Origin: UMGS1840 sp964537245
GTDB taxonomy: Bacteria; Bacillota; Clostridia; UMGS1840
Assembly (NCBI GenBank): GCA_964537245.1
Contig: CAZHZL010000001.1
Location: 11,293-75,292 of the forward strand
DNA length: 64,000 nucleotides
Direction of reading: 5' to 3'
Shown: positions 17,217 to 25,873 of the stretch, piece after piece
Position numbering within the stretch: position 1 is the first letter of the stretch
Layout: the number at the start of each line of letters is the position of its first letter
Made by a program: the position numbers and the translations under genes
The notes under the pieces: model-generated
The model's input: only the letters and a program-made list of their open reading frames with translations
Told to the model about the DNA's origin: nothing
Database searches by the model: none

Positions 17217-17984
17217 ATGAAAAAATTTTTTATATTATCAGCAATCATAACGAATATATTGATATTTCCTAATATTTGCAATGCTTCAACTCAAAAACCT
17301 GCTTTATGGCCTGCGATTGAAAGTATAGAGAAAACCGATGGCGGATATTTGTTTAACATAAATGTAATGGTATATTGTCCTGAAGGCGTTTCGGGAACGC
17401 TCATAGCTGCTGCGTATGATGAAAAAGATAAGCTTCTTGATGTAGATATTTCGGGAGAAATTGATGTTTCTCCTTATGAGATTCCGGGCAATTGCAGTAA
17501 TAAAAATGAGCTTGGAAAAACCTTTGATTCCTGTGTAAATTTAAACGATAATGAATATATAAAAATAAAGAGCTTTGTTTTTGAGGATGATTACATAACT
17601 CCGTTGATTGAAAACGGAAGCATTGAGTATTTTTATAATAGCGGTGAAAGCTATGTTGATGTGGATTATGTGCTTGAATCGGAGCATTATAATCATACAA
17701 ACGGAGATTATTATTACTACTATTATTATGACGGAAAGTATAGTAGTGTTGAGGTAAGCTTTGATGTGAGCTTTTATGTTGGCTCGCAAAATTCATTTCC
17801 TTTTTATTATTACGGGCAGTTTGATTTGACGAGTGGTATATATAAAAATAATGAGCTTAAAAATACAACGCTTTCACACAGCGGTTTTTCCGGTGTTAAA
17901 TTCAGAACACCGATAACTACAACTCAAGCTATACATCTTGGAAGATACGGCTTTAAAACAGAAGCTATAAAAATAATATTATAA
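17217..17984 (+). CDS. secreted protein of unknown function, tyrosine-rich
   Basis: A 255-residue exported protein. Residues 1-23 form a typical Sec signal peptide (basic MKK, a hydrophobic core, then CNAS), with likely cleavage before TQKPALW. The mature part begins with an immunoglobulin-like beta pattern (GGYLFNINVMVYCPEGV). It contains a run of seven tyrosines near residue 163 and ends with GRYGFKTEAIKIIL. No family was recognised. It sits between the ATP-grasp and nucleotidyltransferase genes, so it may be a surface accessory of the polysaccharide. Confidence 0.6.
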   Translation: MKKFFILSAIITNILIFPNICNASTQKPALWPAIESIEKTDGGYLFNINVMVYCPEGVSGTLIAAAYDEKDKLLDVDISGEIDVSPYEIPGNCSNKNELGKTFDSCVNLNDNEYIKIKSFVFEDDYITPLIENGSIEYFYNSGESYVDVDYVLESEHYNHTNGDYYYYYYYDGKYSSVEVSFDVSFYVGSQNSFPFYYYGQFDLTSGIYKNNELKNTTLSHSGFSGVKFRTPITTTQAIHLGRYGFKTEAIKIIL

Positions 17985-17997
17985 TAGAGGACGCAAA

Positions 17998-19248
17998 ATG
18001 AACACCAACTTTTTAACATTTCTTAATTTAATAAAGGATGAATTAAGCGGTAGTCTCAGTATGGACAGCGTTTTGTTTTCTGATGTTTATAAAATTGCAG
18101 ATTTGCAGGGAATGAGTACGCTTCTTTTTCCTGTGTTTAAAAAATACTTTGAGAGCAGACGGCTTACAGCAGATATGCAAGATGTTAAAAAGTATGAGCT
18201 TTCTGTTACAGGCAATGTTTTTAATTATACAAAAAAACAGTATGAAGTAAACAAGGTTATAAAAGCATTGGAAAAAGAGGGGATTGAATGTATCATTTTA
18301 AAGGGCGATACACTTTCCTCAATTTATCCGCACAGCGATATGAGAATGTCGGGCGATACCGATATTCTTATAAATCCGAAGTGTGAAAAGAAATGTCTTA
18401 AGTTGTTTGAAAAAATGGGCTGTTATGTTAAAAAAAGAACAAAAACAAACAATCAGTCGGTTATAGTTCATCCGACAGCAGGAAAATTTGAAATACATAT
18501 TTCAATGGATACAAAGCAGGTTTCTGAAATATGGTACGACAGTGTGGAGCTTGTAAAAGAGCCTTACAGAGAGGTTTTTGTTTCAGGAATTTATAAATAT
18601 AAAACACTTTCGTATACGGATACGGCGTTAAATCTTGTTTTACATGTTGTTAAGCATTTTGTAAGCGGTATTGCGCATATGAGAATGATAACCGATACTG
18701 TTCTTTTTATGGACAGAAACTTTGATAAAATAGATTTTGAAAGAATTTCGGCAACATTAAAGCATCTTAATTATGAAACGCTTTTTGAAAGTCTGAAGTA
18801 TGTTGGAAATAAATACCTGGGACTTACAAATTTAGCCATAAACGAAAAATATTCCGATAATGCTTTGAAATTGCTTGAAGATATATATAAATGCGGTGAT
18901 TACGGCTTTGATAAGCTTGAAGCGCAGTCGTATACATATGATATATATTCAAAAAACAGATTTGAAAAATTCGGAAAAGGTACATATAAGAATTATAAGA
19001 TTAAAATTCTTCTGAACGATACCTTTGATTTGATATTTAAAAATAAATATGAAATGATGAAGCTTTATCCTGTGTTGGAAAAAAAGCCTAAGCTTTTAGT
19101 GTTTATGTATGTTCACAGATTTTTTTCCTGTGTTTCCCATACATTATTCGGAAAAAAGAAAAAATCAGATACAAATGAGCAGTCAAGCGAGGATAAAGAG
19201 TTTTTGCAAAAAAGGTTAGAGCTTCTTGATAAGATGGATATGATGTAA
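17998..19248 (+). CDS. nucleotidyltransferase-like protein (NTP_transf_5 type)
   Basis: A 416-residue protein. The central part has IECIILKGDTLSSIYP, MRMSGDTDILINP (near 115-127) and GKFEIHISMD, which match the pol-beta-like fold of the uncharacterised nucleotidyltransferase family 5. The aspartates of GDTDIL and the E-x-H strand look intact. Family members are frequent in polysaccharide loci, but their substrate is not established. Thirteen bases separate it from the secreted gene. Its stop overlaps the start of the next gene (TAATG), so the two are translationally coupled. Confidence 0.75.
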   Translation: MNTNFLTFLNLIKDELSGSLSMDSVLFSDVYKIADLQGMSTLLFPVFKKYFESRRLTADMQDVKKYELSVTGNVFNYTKKQYEVNKVIKALEKEGIECIILKGDTLSSIYPHSDMRMSGDTDILINPKCEKKCLKLFEKMGCYVKKRTKTNNQSVIVHPTAGKFEIHISMDTKQVSEIWYDSVELVKEPYREVFVSGIYKYKTLSYTDTALNLVLHVVKHFVSGIAHMRMITDTVLFMDRNFDKIDFERISATLKHLNYETLFESLKYVGNKYLGLTNLAINEKYSDNALKLLEDIYKCGDYGFDKLEAQSYTYDIYSKNRFEKFGKGTYKNYKIKILLNDTFDLIFKNKYEMMKLYPVLEKKPKLLVFMYVHRFFSCVSHTLFGKKKKSDTNEQSSEDKEFLQKRLELLDKMDMM

Positions 19249-19997
19249 TGGCAAGACAAAAAAGGCTTGAAAACCCATATGGTTTTTATGAGATAAAAAT
19301 TCCCAAAAATTCCGAAATACAGTTTTTTTGCGACGACGGGGATTTTGATAAAATAAGAGAGCTTATAAAAAAAGAGAAAGAAAAATATAAATTTGAAATT
19401 TTGTCGTACATTTTTCTTGAAAACAAGATAAGCTTTATTGTAAAAGAAGGAAATCATAAAAATATTTCTTTATATATCGGAAATATTTTAAGAATTTACT
19501 CGGCTTACTATAAAAGAAAATATCAGTATCATGACAAGGTTTTTAAAAAAAGATATCTGTGCTTTCATATAAAAAATGAAGAGCTTTTAAACAGAATTAT
19601 CTGTATGCATAATATTATTTTAAAAAGCGGATATGATGAAAATGAAAAAAGGTATTCTTCAATTTCCGACTATATTTATTATGAGGATTTATGTGATATA
19701 AAAACAGTTTATTCTATGCTTTCAAAAAAAGCTTTTGTTACTATGCATTATTCCTTATGTGAAGAAAAAAGCACACAAGAGCTTGTAAAAGAATATATAT
19801 GCGATATTTTAAAAACTGTTGACTATGAGGATATAAAAAAAGTAGGAAGAAAAGAGCGTAACAAAGCTGTATGTGAGCTTTATTATGAAAAAAACATAAG
19901 CGCTTCTGTTATCGGAAGTGTAATCGGGCTTTCAAGACAAAGAATTTACGCAATTTTAAAAGAGCAAAAAGAAGAAAAAAATAGCGAAAATACTTGA
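19248..19997 (+). CDS. RAYT/IS200-like protein lacking the HUH histidines, with C-terminal HTH
   Basis: A 249-residue protein. The first 150 residues follow the Y1/REP-associated tyrosine transposase pattern: an N-terminal GFYEIKIPKNS strand, then SYIFLENKISFIVKEGN. In active enzymes the segment reads N-H-x-H, but here both histidines are replaced (NKIS). SAYYKRKYQYHDKVFKKRY follows. Residues about 205-245 form a helix-turn-helix (NISASVIGSVIGLSRQRIY). Loss of the HUH pair suggests a domesticated DNA-binding protein, not a mobile element. It is the last gene of the polysaccharide operon and overlaps its neighbour by one base. Confidence 0.7.
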   Translation: MARQKRLENPYGFYEIKIPKNSEIQFFCDDGDFDKIRELIKKEKEKYKFEILSYIFLENKISFIVKEGNHKNISLYIGNILRIYSAYYKRKYQYHDKVFKKRYLCFHIKNEELLNRIICMHNIILKSGYDENEKRYSSISDYIYYEDLCDIKTVYSMLSKKAFVTMHYSLCEEKSTQELVKEYICDILKTVDYEDIKKVGRKERNKAVCELYYEKNISASVIGSVIGLSRQRIYAILKEQKEEKNSENT

Positions 19998-20022
19998 AAT
20001 AAGCTAAAAAGTGTGATATATT
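19994..20022 (+). promoter_or_regulatory. probable promoter of the asnA-glnN operon
   Basis: TTGAAA (19994-19999), 17 bp, TATATT (20017-20022), about 80 bases before asnA. No clear terminator separates it from the polysaccharide operon. Confidence 0.5.
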
Positions 20023-20102
20023 AATATATTATTGTTGTTCAGGCTTTTTATGAGAAAAAATTTTTTTCAAAGTAAAAAGCAGAATATATGGAGGGTATAA
20101 AG

Positions 20103-21110
20103 ATGAGTAAAACAATGATTCCAAAAGGGTATAAATCCAATCTTAGCTTGTATGAAACGCAGACTGCAATCGGATTTACAAAAAGATATTTTGAAGATAA
20201 GCTCAGTGCGGCGCTTAACTTAAAAAGAGTGTCAGCACCTCTTTTTGTTGAGCCGCAGACAGGTCTTAACGACAACTTAAACGGCAGCGAAAGAGCAGTG
20301 AGCTTTGATATTTTGGAAACAAAAACTGTTGCTGAGGTTGTTCATTCTCTGGCGAAATGGAAGAGAATGGCGCTTTATAAATATGACTTCAAGGCAGGAA
20401 AAGGTCTTTATACCGATATGAATGCGATAAGAAGAGATGAAGAAATGGATAATCTTCATTCAATCTATGTTGACCAGTGGGACTGGGAAAAGGTTATAAA
20501 AAAAGAGGACAGAACTATTGAATATTTAAAAACAACTGTCTGCAAAATTGTTGACGCAATCTGTGATACGGCGGAAAAGGTAAGAGAAAAATATCCTGCA
20601 ATCACAACAAGACTTTCGCGCGATGTACACTTTGTGACAACTCAGGAGCTTGAAGATATGTATCCTAACCTTACCTCCAAGGAAAGAGAAAACGCATATA
20701 CAAAAAAATATAAAACTGTTTTTATAATGCAGATTGGCGATTATCTGAAATCGGGCAAGAAGCACGACGGCAGAGCGCCTGACTATGACGATTGGAAATT
20801 AAACGGGGATATTTTATTCTATAACGAGGTTTTAGACCAGGCTATCGAGCTTTCTTCAATGGGTATCCGTGTTGACAGCAAAGCAATGGACGAACAGCTT
20901 ACAAAAGCAAAGTGTGAGGACAGAAGACATCTTACATTCCACAAAATGCTGCTTAACGACGAGCTTCCGCTTACAATGGGCGGGGGGATAGGTCAGTCAA
21001 GACTTTGTATGCTTATACTCGGAAAAGCTCATGTAGGTGAAGTGCAGGTTTCTGTATGGGATAAGGAAACTGTAAGAATTTGTAAAGAAGCAAATGTTGA
21101 TTTGCTGTAA
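20103..21110 (+). CDS. asnA: aspartate-ammonia ligase
   Basis: A 335-residue ammonia-dependent asparagine synthetase: aspartate + NH3 + ATP gives asparagine + AMP + PPi. The length and motifs fit AsnA: IPKGYKSNLSLYETQTAIGF, SAPLFVEPQTGLNDNLNG, YTDMNAIRRDEEMDNLHSIY, and the class-II-synthetase-like ending GGGIGQSRLCMLILGKAHVGEVQVSVW. ATG 20103 is used. The ATG at 20088 belongs to the Shine-Dalgarno sequence ATGGAGGG. It is followed by glnN, so ammonia assimilation into both amides is grouped. Confidence 0.95.
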   Translation: MSKTMIPKGYKSNLSLYETQTAIGFTKRYFEDKLSAALNLKRVSAPLFVEPQTGLNDNLNGSERAVSFDILETKTVAEVVHSLAKWKRMALYKYDFKAGKGLYTDMNAIRRDEEMDNLHSIYVDQWDWEKVIKKEDRTIEYLKTTVCKIVDAICDTAEKVREKYPAITTRLSRDVHFVTTQELEDMYPNLTSKERENAYTKKYKTVFIMQIGDYLKSGKKHDGRAPDYDDWKLNGDILFYNEVLDQAIELSSMGIRVDSKAMDEQLTKAKCEDRRHLTFHKMLLNDELPLTMGGGIGQSRLCMLILGKAHVGEVQVSVWDKETVRICKEANVDLL

Positions 21111-21151
21111 AATCCTGCAATTATTTTTAAGACACGAAAGGAAATACCGTT

Positions 21152-23245
21152 ATGAATAATGTACCTGCAGTATTCGGAAGCCTTGTTTTTAACGATAATG
21201 TTATGAGAGACAGACTCCCAAAGGATATTTATAAGGACCTGAAAAAGACAATAGAAGAAGGGAAAACCCTTGATATAAGTGTAGCAAATGTTGTTGCAAA
21301 CGCTATGAAGGACTGGGCGTGCGAGCATGGTGTTACACATTATACACATTGGTTTCAACCGCTTACAGGTATAACTGCCGAGAAGCACGACAGCTTTATT
21401 TCTCCAATCGGAGAAGGCAGAGTTATTATGGATTTTTCAGGTAAAGAGCTTATAAAAGGCGAGCCTGACGCGTCAAGCTTTCCTTCGGGCGGGCTTCGAG
21501 CAACCTTTGAAGCAAGAGGCTATACTGCATGGGACCCTACCTCATATGCATTTATAAAGGATTCTACACTTTGTATTCCGACAGCTTTTTGCTCGTACAG
21601 CGGTGAGGTTTTAGACAAAAAAACACCGCTTCTTCGTTCGATGGAGCTTATCAACACTCAGGCTATGAGAATACTTAAGCTTTTCGGAAACGGAGATGTG
21701 AAGAGAGTAAATACAACTGTTGGAGCAGAACAGGAGTATTTTCTTATAGATAAAAGCGTATACGAAAAAAGACCCGACCTGATATATACGGGAAGAACCT
21801 TGTTTGGTGCAAAGCCACCGAAGGGACAGGAGCTTGAGGACCATTATTTCGGTACTATAAAGCCGAGAGTTGCAGAGTTTATGGCAGAGCTTGACGAAGA
21901 GCTTTGGAAGCTGGGAGTTTTGGCAAAAACAAAGCATAACGAAGCGGCACCTGCACAGCATGAGCTTGCTCCGATTTTTGAAACCTCAAATCTTGCAACC
22001 GACCAGAATCAGCTTACAATGGAAACAATGAAAAAAATTGCTTCCAAGCACGATATGGTTTGTCTGCTTCACGAAAAGCCTTTTGCGGGCGTAAACGGAA
22101 GCGGCAAGCATAACAACTGGTCTCTTTGTACAAACACAGGCGTAAACCTGCTTGAGCCGGGAAAATCTCCCGGAGAAAACGCACAGTTTCTTCTGTTTTT
22201 ATGCGCAGTAATAGAAGCTGTACATGATAATCAGGATTTACTCAGAATGTCTGTTGCAAGCGCAGGAAACGACCACAGACTCGGCGGAAACGAAGCGCCT
22301 CCTGCAATTGTGTCAATGTTTTTGGGGGATGAGCTTACTTCAATTCTTCATTCAATAGAAACAGACAGCTCCATTGATAAAGTTAAAAAGGAAAATCTTG
22401 AAATCGGTGTTGATGTTCTTCCGAATTTCCCGAAGGATACGACAGACAGAAACAGAACCTCTCCCCTTCCCTTTACAGGAAATAAATTTGAGTTCCGTAT
22501 GGTTGGTGCGTCTTTCTCGATTTCAGACCCTAATATTGTACTTAACACAATAGTCGGTGATGTTCTTGACAAGTATGCTACAAGACTTGAAAACGCTTCC
22601 GACTTCAAAAAAGAACTTAAAATACTTATAAAAGATACAATAAAAAATCATAAGGCTATTATCTTTAACGGTAATAATTACAGCGAGGAATGGGTGCGGG
22701 AAGCAAAGAAAAGGGGACTTCTCAATCTGAAATCTTCTCCTGAAGCTATAAAAACTTTTGTCTCGGATAAGAATATTGCGCTTTTTACGAAGCATAAAAT
22801 ATTCAGTGAGGCAGAGGTTAAATCAAGATGTGAAATTCAGCTTGAAAATTATTGTAAGGTGCTTAAAATTGAAGCGCTTACCTTTATTGAAATGCTCAGA
22901 CGCGATATCATTCCTGCTGTCGTGAGCTACGAAAAGGACCTTGTTGAAATGGCTTCTATGAAGAAAAATCTTATGGGCGAAGAGTTTATCAAGAGCGATA
23001 TGAGGATGATTGACAGATTTTCCCGTGATATTGATAATCTTTACGGTATTACAAGCGCCCTTACTCAGAGAGTTGAAGAAACAAAGAATTTCTCCGATGT
23101 AAATGAGCTTAGTGATTTCTACCGTGACGAAATCGTTACAACAATGGAGGACGCAAGACTTATTGTTGACGGTCTTGAGACAAATGTCGGAAGAAAATAC
23201 TGGCCGTTCCCGTCTTACGGTGAAATGCTTTTCAGTATCCAGTAA
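21152..23245 (+). CDS. glnN: glutamine synthetase type III
   Basis: A 697-residue enzyme, the length expected for the GSIII family of anaerobes such as Bacteroides and Clostridia. It condenses glutamate and ammonia with ATP. Family motifs include FPSGGLRATFEARGYTAWDP, TVGAEQEYFLID, KTKHNEAAPAQHELAPIFE, GSGKHNNWSLCTNTG and GNDHRLGGNEAPPAIVS. It contains no frameshift. AAAGGAAAT precedes the ATG. Its location after asnA suggests joint control by nitrogen supply. No typical GlnR site was recognised upstream. Confidence 0.96.
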   Translation: MNNVPAVFGSLVFNDNVMRDRLPKDIYKDLKKTIEEGKTLDISVANVVANAMKDWACEHGVTHYTHWFQPLTGITAEKHDSFISPIGEGRVIMDFSGKELIKGEPDASSFPSGGLRATFEARGYTAWDPTSYAFIKDSTLCIPTAFCSYSGEVLDKKTPLLRSMELINTQAMRILKLFGNGDVKRVNTTVGAEQEYFLIDKSVYEKRPDLIYTGRTLFGAKPPKGQELEDHYFGTIKPRVAEFMAELDEELWKLGVLAKTKHNEAAPAQHELAPIFETSNLATDQNQLTMETMKKIASKHDMVCLLHEKPFAGVNGSGKHNNWSLCTNTGVNLLEPGKSPGENAQFLLFLCAVIEAVHDNQDLLRMSVASAGNDHRLGGNEAPPAIVSMFLGDELTSILHSIETDSSIDKVKKENLEIGVDVLPNFPKDTTDRNRTSPLPFTGNKFEFRMVGASFSISDPNIVLNTIVGDVLDKYATRLENASDFKKELKILIKDTIKNHKAIIFNGNNYSEEWVREAKKRGLLNLKSSPEAIKTFVSDKNIALFTKHKIFSEAEVKSRCEIQLENYCKVLKIEALTFIEMLRRDIIPAVVSYEKDLVEMASMKKNLMGEEFIKSDMRMIDRFSRDIDNLYGITSALTQRVEETKNFSDVNELSDFYRDEIVTTMEDARLIVDGLETNVGRKYWPFPSYGEMLFSIQ

Positions 23246-23269
23246 TTTTAATATTTTGGTGATTACATA

Positions 23270-23818
23270 ATGAGTTTATTTGAGCTTTTTCTGACAGCGG
23301 TAGCGCTGTCTATGGACGCCTTTGCGGTTTCAATCTGCAAAGGGCTTAGCGTAAGAACATTAAAACCCACACATTCTCTTTGTGTGGGTACATATTTCGG
23401 CGGATTTCAGGCGCTTATGCCTTTAATCGGATATTTTTTAGGCTCACAGTTTGAAAGATTTATAACGAGCGTCGACCATTGGATTGCGTTTATTCTTCTT
23501 GGAATAATCGGTATAAATATGATAAAGGAAGCAAAAGAGTGTGAAGAGATGGATGATTCCTTTTCTTTTAAAACAATGCTTACTCTTGCTGTTGCCACAA
23601 GTATAGACGCACTTGCAGTTGGTGTTATGTTTGCAATTATGAAGGTAAATATCGTGCCTGCTGTTATATTCATCGGTGTAACAACCTTTTCTTTAAGCGT
23701 TGTAGGTATCCGAGTAGGGAATGTTTTTGGTGCAAGATTCAAATCAAAGGCGGAAATTGCAGGCGGCGTTATACTTATTTGTATGGGAATAAAGATACTG
23801 ATTGAACATTTGTTTTAA
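23270..23818 (+). CDS. mntP: manganese efflux pump MntP
   Basis: A 182-residue membrane protein with six predicted helices in two homologous halves. The conserved acidic motifs SMDAFAVSICKG (about 14-25) and SIDALAVGVMF (about 112-122) are the DUF204/MntP signatures for Mn2+ export. GGFQALMPLIGYFLG is also typical. It starts 24 bases after glnN, so it is probably cotranscribed. Glutamine synthetases use divalent metals, which may explain the pairing, but this is inference. No yybP-ykoY riboswitch is present in the short gap. Confidence 0.9.
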   Translation: MSLFELFLTAVALSMDAFAVSICKGLSVRTLKPTHSLCVGTYFGGFQALMPLIGYFLGSQFERFITSVDHWIAFILLGIIGINMIKEAKECEEMDDSFSFKTMLTLAVATSIDALAVGVMFAIMKVNIVPAVIFIGVTTFSLSVVGIRVGNVFGARFKSKAEIAGGVILICMGIKILIEHLF

Positions 23819-23854
23819 AACTTTGTCACATTAAATTGAAAGGAGCTTTGCGGT

Positions 23855-24715
23855 ATGGCTAAATTTTTTACTGATTGTTTTCAGGACGGTACAGATGAAT
23901 GTGTATCCTCTAAAACCTATGCTGTTTTTTATTCGGATGCAGAAGAACAGGTTAAGGAAATGCATATACACGATTGCTGCGAGGTCTTTTTGTGTATGTC
24001 CGACAACCATAAATTCCTAATCGGAGACAGCGTTTTCACAGCTAATAAATATGATTTGTTTGCTGTTAATCAGTTTGAAATACATAAGCTTATGGAAAGC
24101 GCCGATAACTTTTGCGAGCGCTATGTTTTTAAGGTGCACCCGCAGTTTTGCTTGCTTAATTCAACCAGTAAAACAGATTTGTCCGCTTGCTTTTACGACA
24201 GAAAAAATATCAACAGAAAAGCAACGCTGACAAAGGAACAGGCGGACGAGCTTATAAGCCTTTATGAAAGTATGCGTACATATGGTCAGTACGGCGATGA
24301 TATCCTTGCAAATGTTGCGGCTATTAAGGTGCTTGTTTATGTGAACAGATATCTTGTGATGTCATCTTCGGGAACACACGGCGTTCCATACAGCGAAAAC
24401 AATCTTGTTCACAGCGTTGTTGAATACATAAACGAGCATATGCTTGAAGATATCAGCTTAGATGAAATTTCTTCAATTCATTATGTTTCCAAAAATCATC
24501 TGTGCAGAATTTTTAAAAAACAAACAGGTACAACTGTTATAAATTATATTATAGTAAGACGAATTGCCGAAGCAAAGAAGTTCTTGAGCGAGGGCTATGA
24601 TGTTAAGGAAACCTGCGAAAAATGCGGCTTTAACGATTATTCGCATTTTATAAGGACCTTCCGCCATATTGTCGGTGTACCGCCGAAGCAGTATATAATG
24701 AGAAAAGAGAGATAA
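23855..24715 (+). CDS. AraC-family transcriptional regulator
   Basis: A 286-residue regulator. The N-terminal half is a cupin-like sensor (EMHIHDCCEVFLCMSDNHKFLIGDSVF). Residues about 188-284 hold two helix-turn-helix units, ISLDEISSIHYVSKNHLCRI and DVKETCEKCGFNDYSHFIRT, ending in VGVPPKQYIMRK. GAAAGGAG precedes the ATG. It starts 36 bases after mntP and ends 3 bases before the DUF4364 gene, so it may be part of the same transcript. Its ligand and target are unknown. Confidence 0.88.
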   Translation: MAKFFTDCFQDGTDECVSSKTYAVFYSDAEEQVKEMHIHDCCEVFLCMSDNHKFLIGDSVFTANKYDLFAVNQFEIHKLMESADNFCERYVFKVHPQFCLLNSTSKTDLSACFYDRKNINRKATLTKEQADELISLYESMRTYGQYGDDILANVAAIKVLVYVNRYLVMSSSGTHGVPYSENNLVHSVVEYINEHMLEDISLDEISSIHYVSKNHLCRIFKKQTGTTVINYIIVRRIAEAKKFLSEGYDVKETCEKCGFNDYSHFIRTFRHIVGVPPKQYIMRKER

Positions 24716-24718
24716 AAA

Positions 24719-25252
24719 ATGCCATACGAGGATATATTTAAGGATAAGCTTATTATAAAGCTTATGATTCTCTATGCGGTGAGAGAATATAAAAAACCGC
24801 TTTCAAACTCGCTTCTTACAAAGCTTGTGACAGAAAACAACGAAATAGATTTTTTCGATTTGCAATACGGTATTTCGGAGCTTGTTAAAATAGGCGATTT
24901 ATACGGCTTTGAGGAAGATGGTTTCCACTTTTACAGACTTAACAGCGACGGAAAGGACAGTATAGATTTTTTTGAAAACAAAATTCCGCTTGTTTTGAGA
25001 AACAGAATAAGAAAAAGCGTCAATGCGCAGCATGAAAAAGAAAAACCAATAACCGATGTTGTTACAACTACTGTGCCTGAAGGCGACGGCTTTCTGGTAA
25101 GTGTGAAAATTCTTGAGGATGGTATAGAACAGTTTGGTGTAAATATCAATGTTGCTTCTCGTGAAACTGCAAAAGCGACTTGTGAATATTTCAAGCATAA
25201 TGTCGGCGATATATATCAGTATGTGAGTAAGAATATCGGAGAAATAGTATAA
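24719..25252 (+). CDS. DUF4364 family protein
   Basis: A 177-residue cytosolic protein of the DUF4364 family, common in Clostridia and of unknown function. The N-terminal 70 residues look like a winged helix: LIIKLMILYAVREYKKPLSN, ITELV-type recognition helix, then GDLYGFEEDGFHFYRLNSDG. The C-terminal half is beta-rich and opens with FLVSVKILEDGIEQFGVNINV. It follows the AraC gene with only 3 bases between them and may be a small DNA-binding regulator. Confidence 0.8.
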   Translation: MPYEDIFKDKLIIKLMILYAVREYKKPLSNSLLTKLVTENNEIDFFDLQYGISELVKIGDLYGFEEDGFHFYRLNSDGKDSIDFFENKIPLVLRNRIRKSVNAQHEKEKPITDVVTTTVPEGDGFLVSVKILEDGIEQFGVNINVASRETAKATCEYFKHNVGDIYQYVSKNIGEIV

Positions 25253-25287
25253 TATTTTTTCATTTACATAAAAAGGAGTGGCTTAAA

Positions 25288-25785
25288 GTGAAAAATGGGA
25301 AAATAAGAAAAATGACCTTGTGCGCAATGTTTACAGCACTTACATGCCTTGCTACAATGATAGCAATTCCTGTTGCAGGAATCGGATATGTCAATGCAGG
25401 CGACTGCCTTGTTATTTTGTCTGCGTGGTTTTTGGGATCGTGGTACAGTGCGTTTTCTGCGGCTGTCGGGTCATCGCTTTCAGATTTGTTTTTAGGATAT
25501 GGAATATATGCTCCCGCAACCTTTATAATAAAAGGAGTTATGGCAGTTGTATTTTGTATGCTGTATAAAAATATTCAGAAAATATCGGAAAAACCCCTTT
25601 TGAACTTTGCTTTTTGTGCAGTTGTAACCGAAATTGTTATGGTAGCGGGTTACTTTCTTCACGCTTGCATTATATTAGGCGAAGGCTGGGGTGCTTCAGC
25701 AACAATCTTTGCAAATTCAATGCAGGGAATTTTCGGAGTAATAAGCTCGGCTGTACTTTCAGGATTTTTAAAGAAGCTAAAATGA
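25288..25785 (+). CDS. ECF transporter S component
   Basis: A 165-residue membrane protein with five to six helices. It begins RKMTLCAMFTALTCLATMIA and has GIGYVNAGDCLVILSAWFLG and FSAAVGSSLSDLFLGYGIYA, the pattern of substrate-binding S components of energy-coupling factor transporters for vitamins. The substrate cannot be read from the sequence, and no riboswitch was seen upstream. The start is GTG 25288 with AAAAGGAG. The shared ECF ATPases and T component must be encoded elsewhere. A strong terminator follows. Confidence 0.8.
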   Translation: MKNGKIRKMTLCAMFTALTCLATMIAIPVAGIGYVNAGDCLVILSAWFLGSWYSAFSAAVGSSLSDLFLGYGIYAPATFIIKGVMAVVFCMLYKNIQKISEKPLLNFAFCAVVTEIVMVAGYFLHACIILGEGWGASATIFANSMQGIFGVISSAVLSGFLKKLK

Positions 25786-25830
25786 TAAAAAATGCTGTGG
25801 CATATGTCGTGTACTCTTAAGGATGGTTAA

Positions 25831-25871
25831 CGGGTATGTCTCTCATACAAGCGAGACATACCCGTTTTTTT
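25831..25871 (+). terminator. strong intrinsic terminator
   Basis: A perfect 12-bp stem (25831-25842 with 25853-25864), a 10-base loop and seven T. It ends the asnA-to-ECF transcript before the convergent activase gene. Confidence 0.92.
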
Positions 25872-25873
25872 CG

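Noticed and set aside
17401..17796. 131-residue minus-strand His-rich frame
   Set aside because: A shadow of the secreted protein gene; it has no ribosome binding site and mirrors the Tyr/Asp-rich coding strand.
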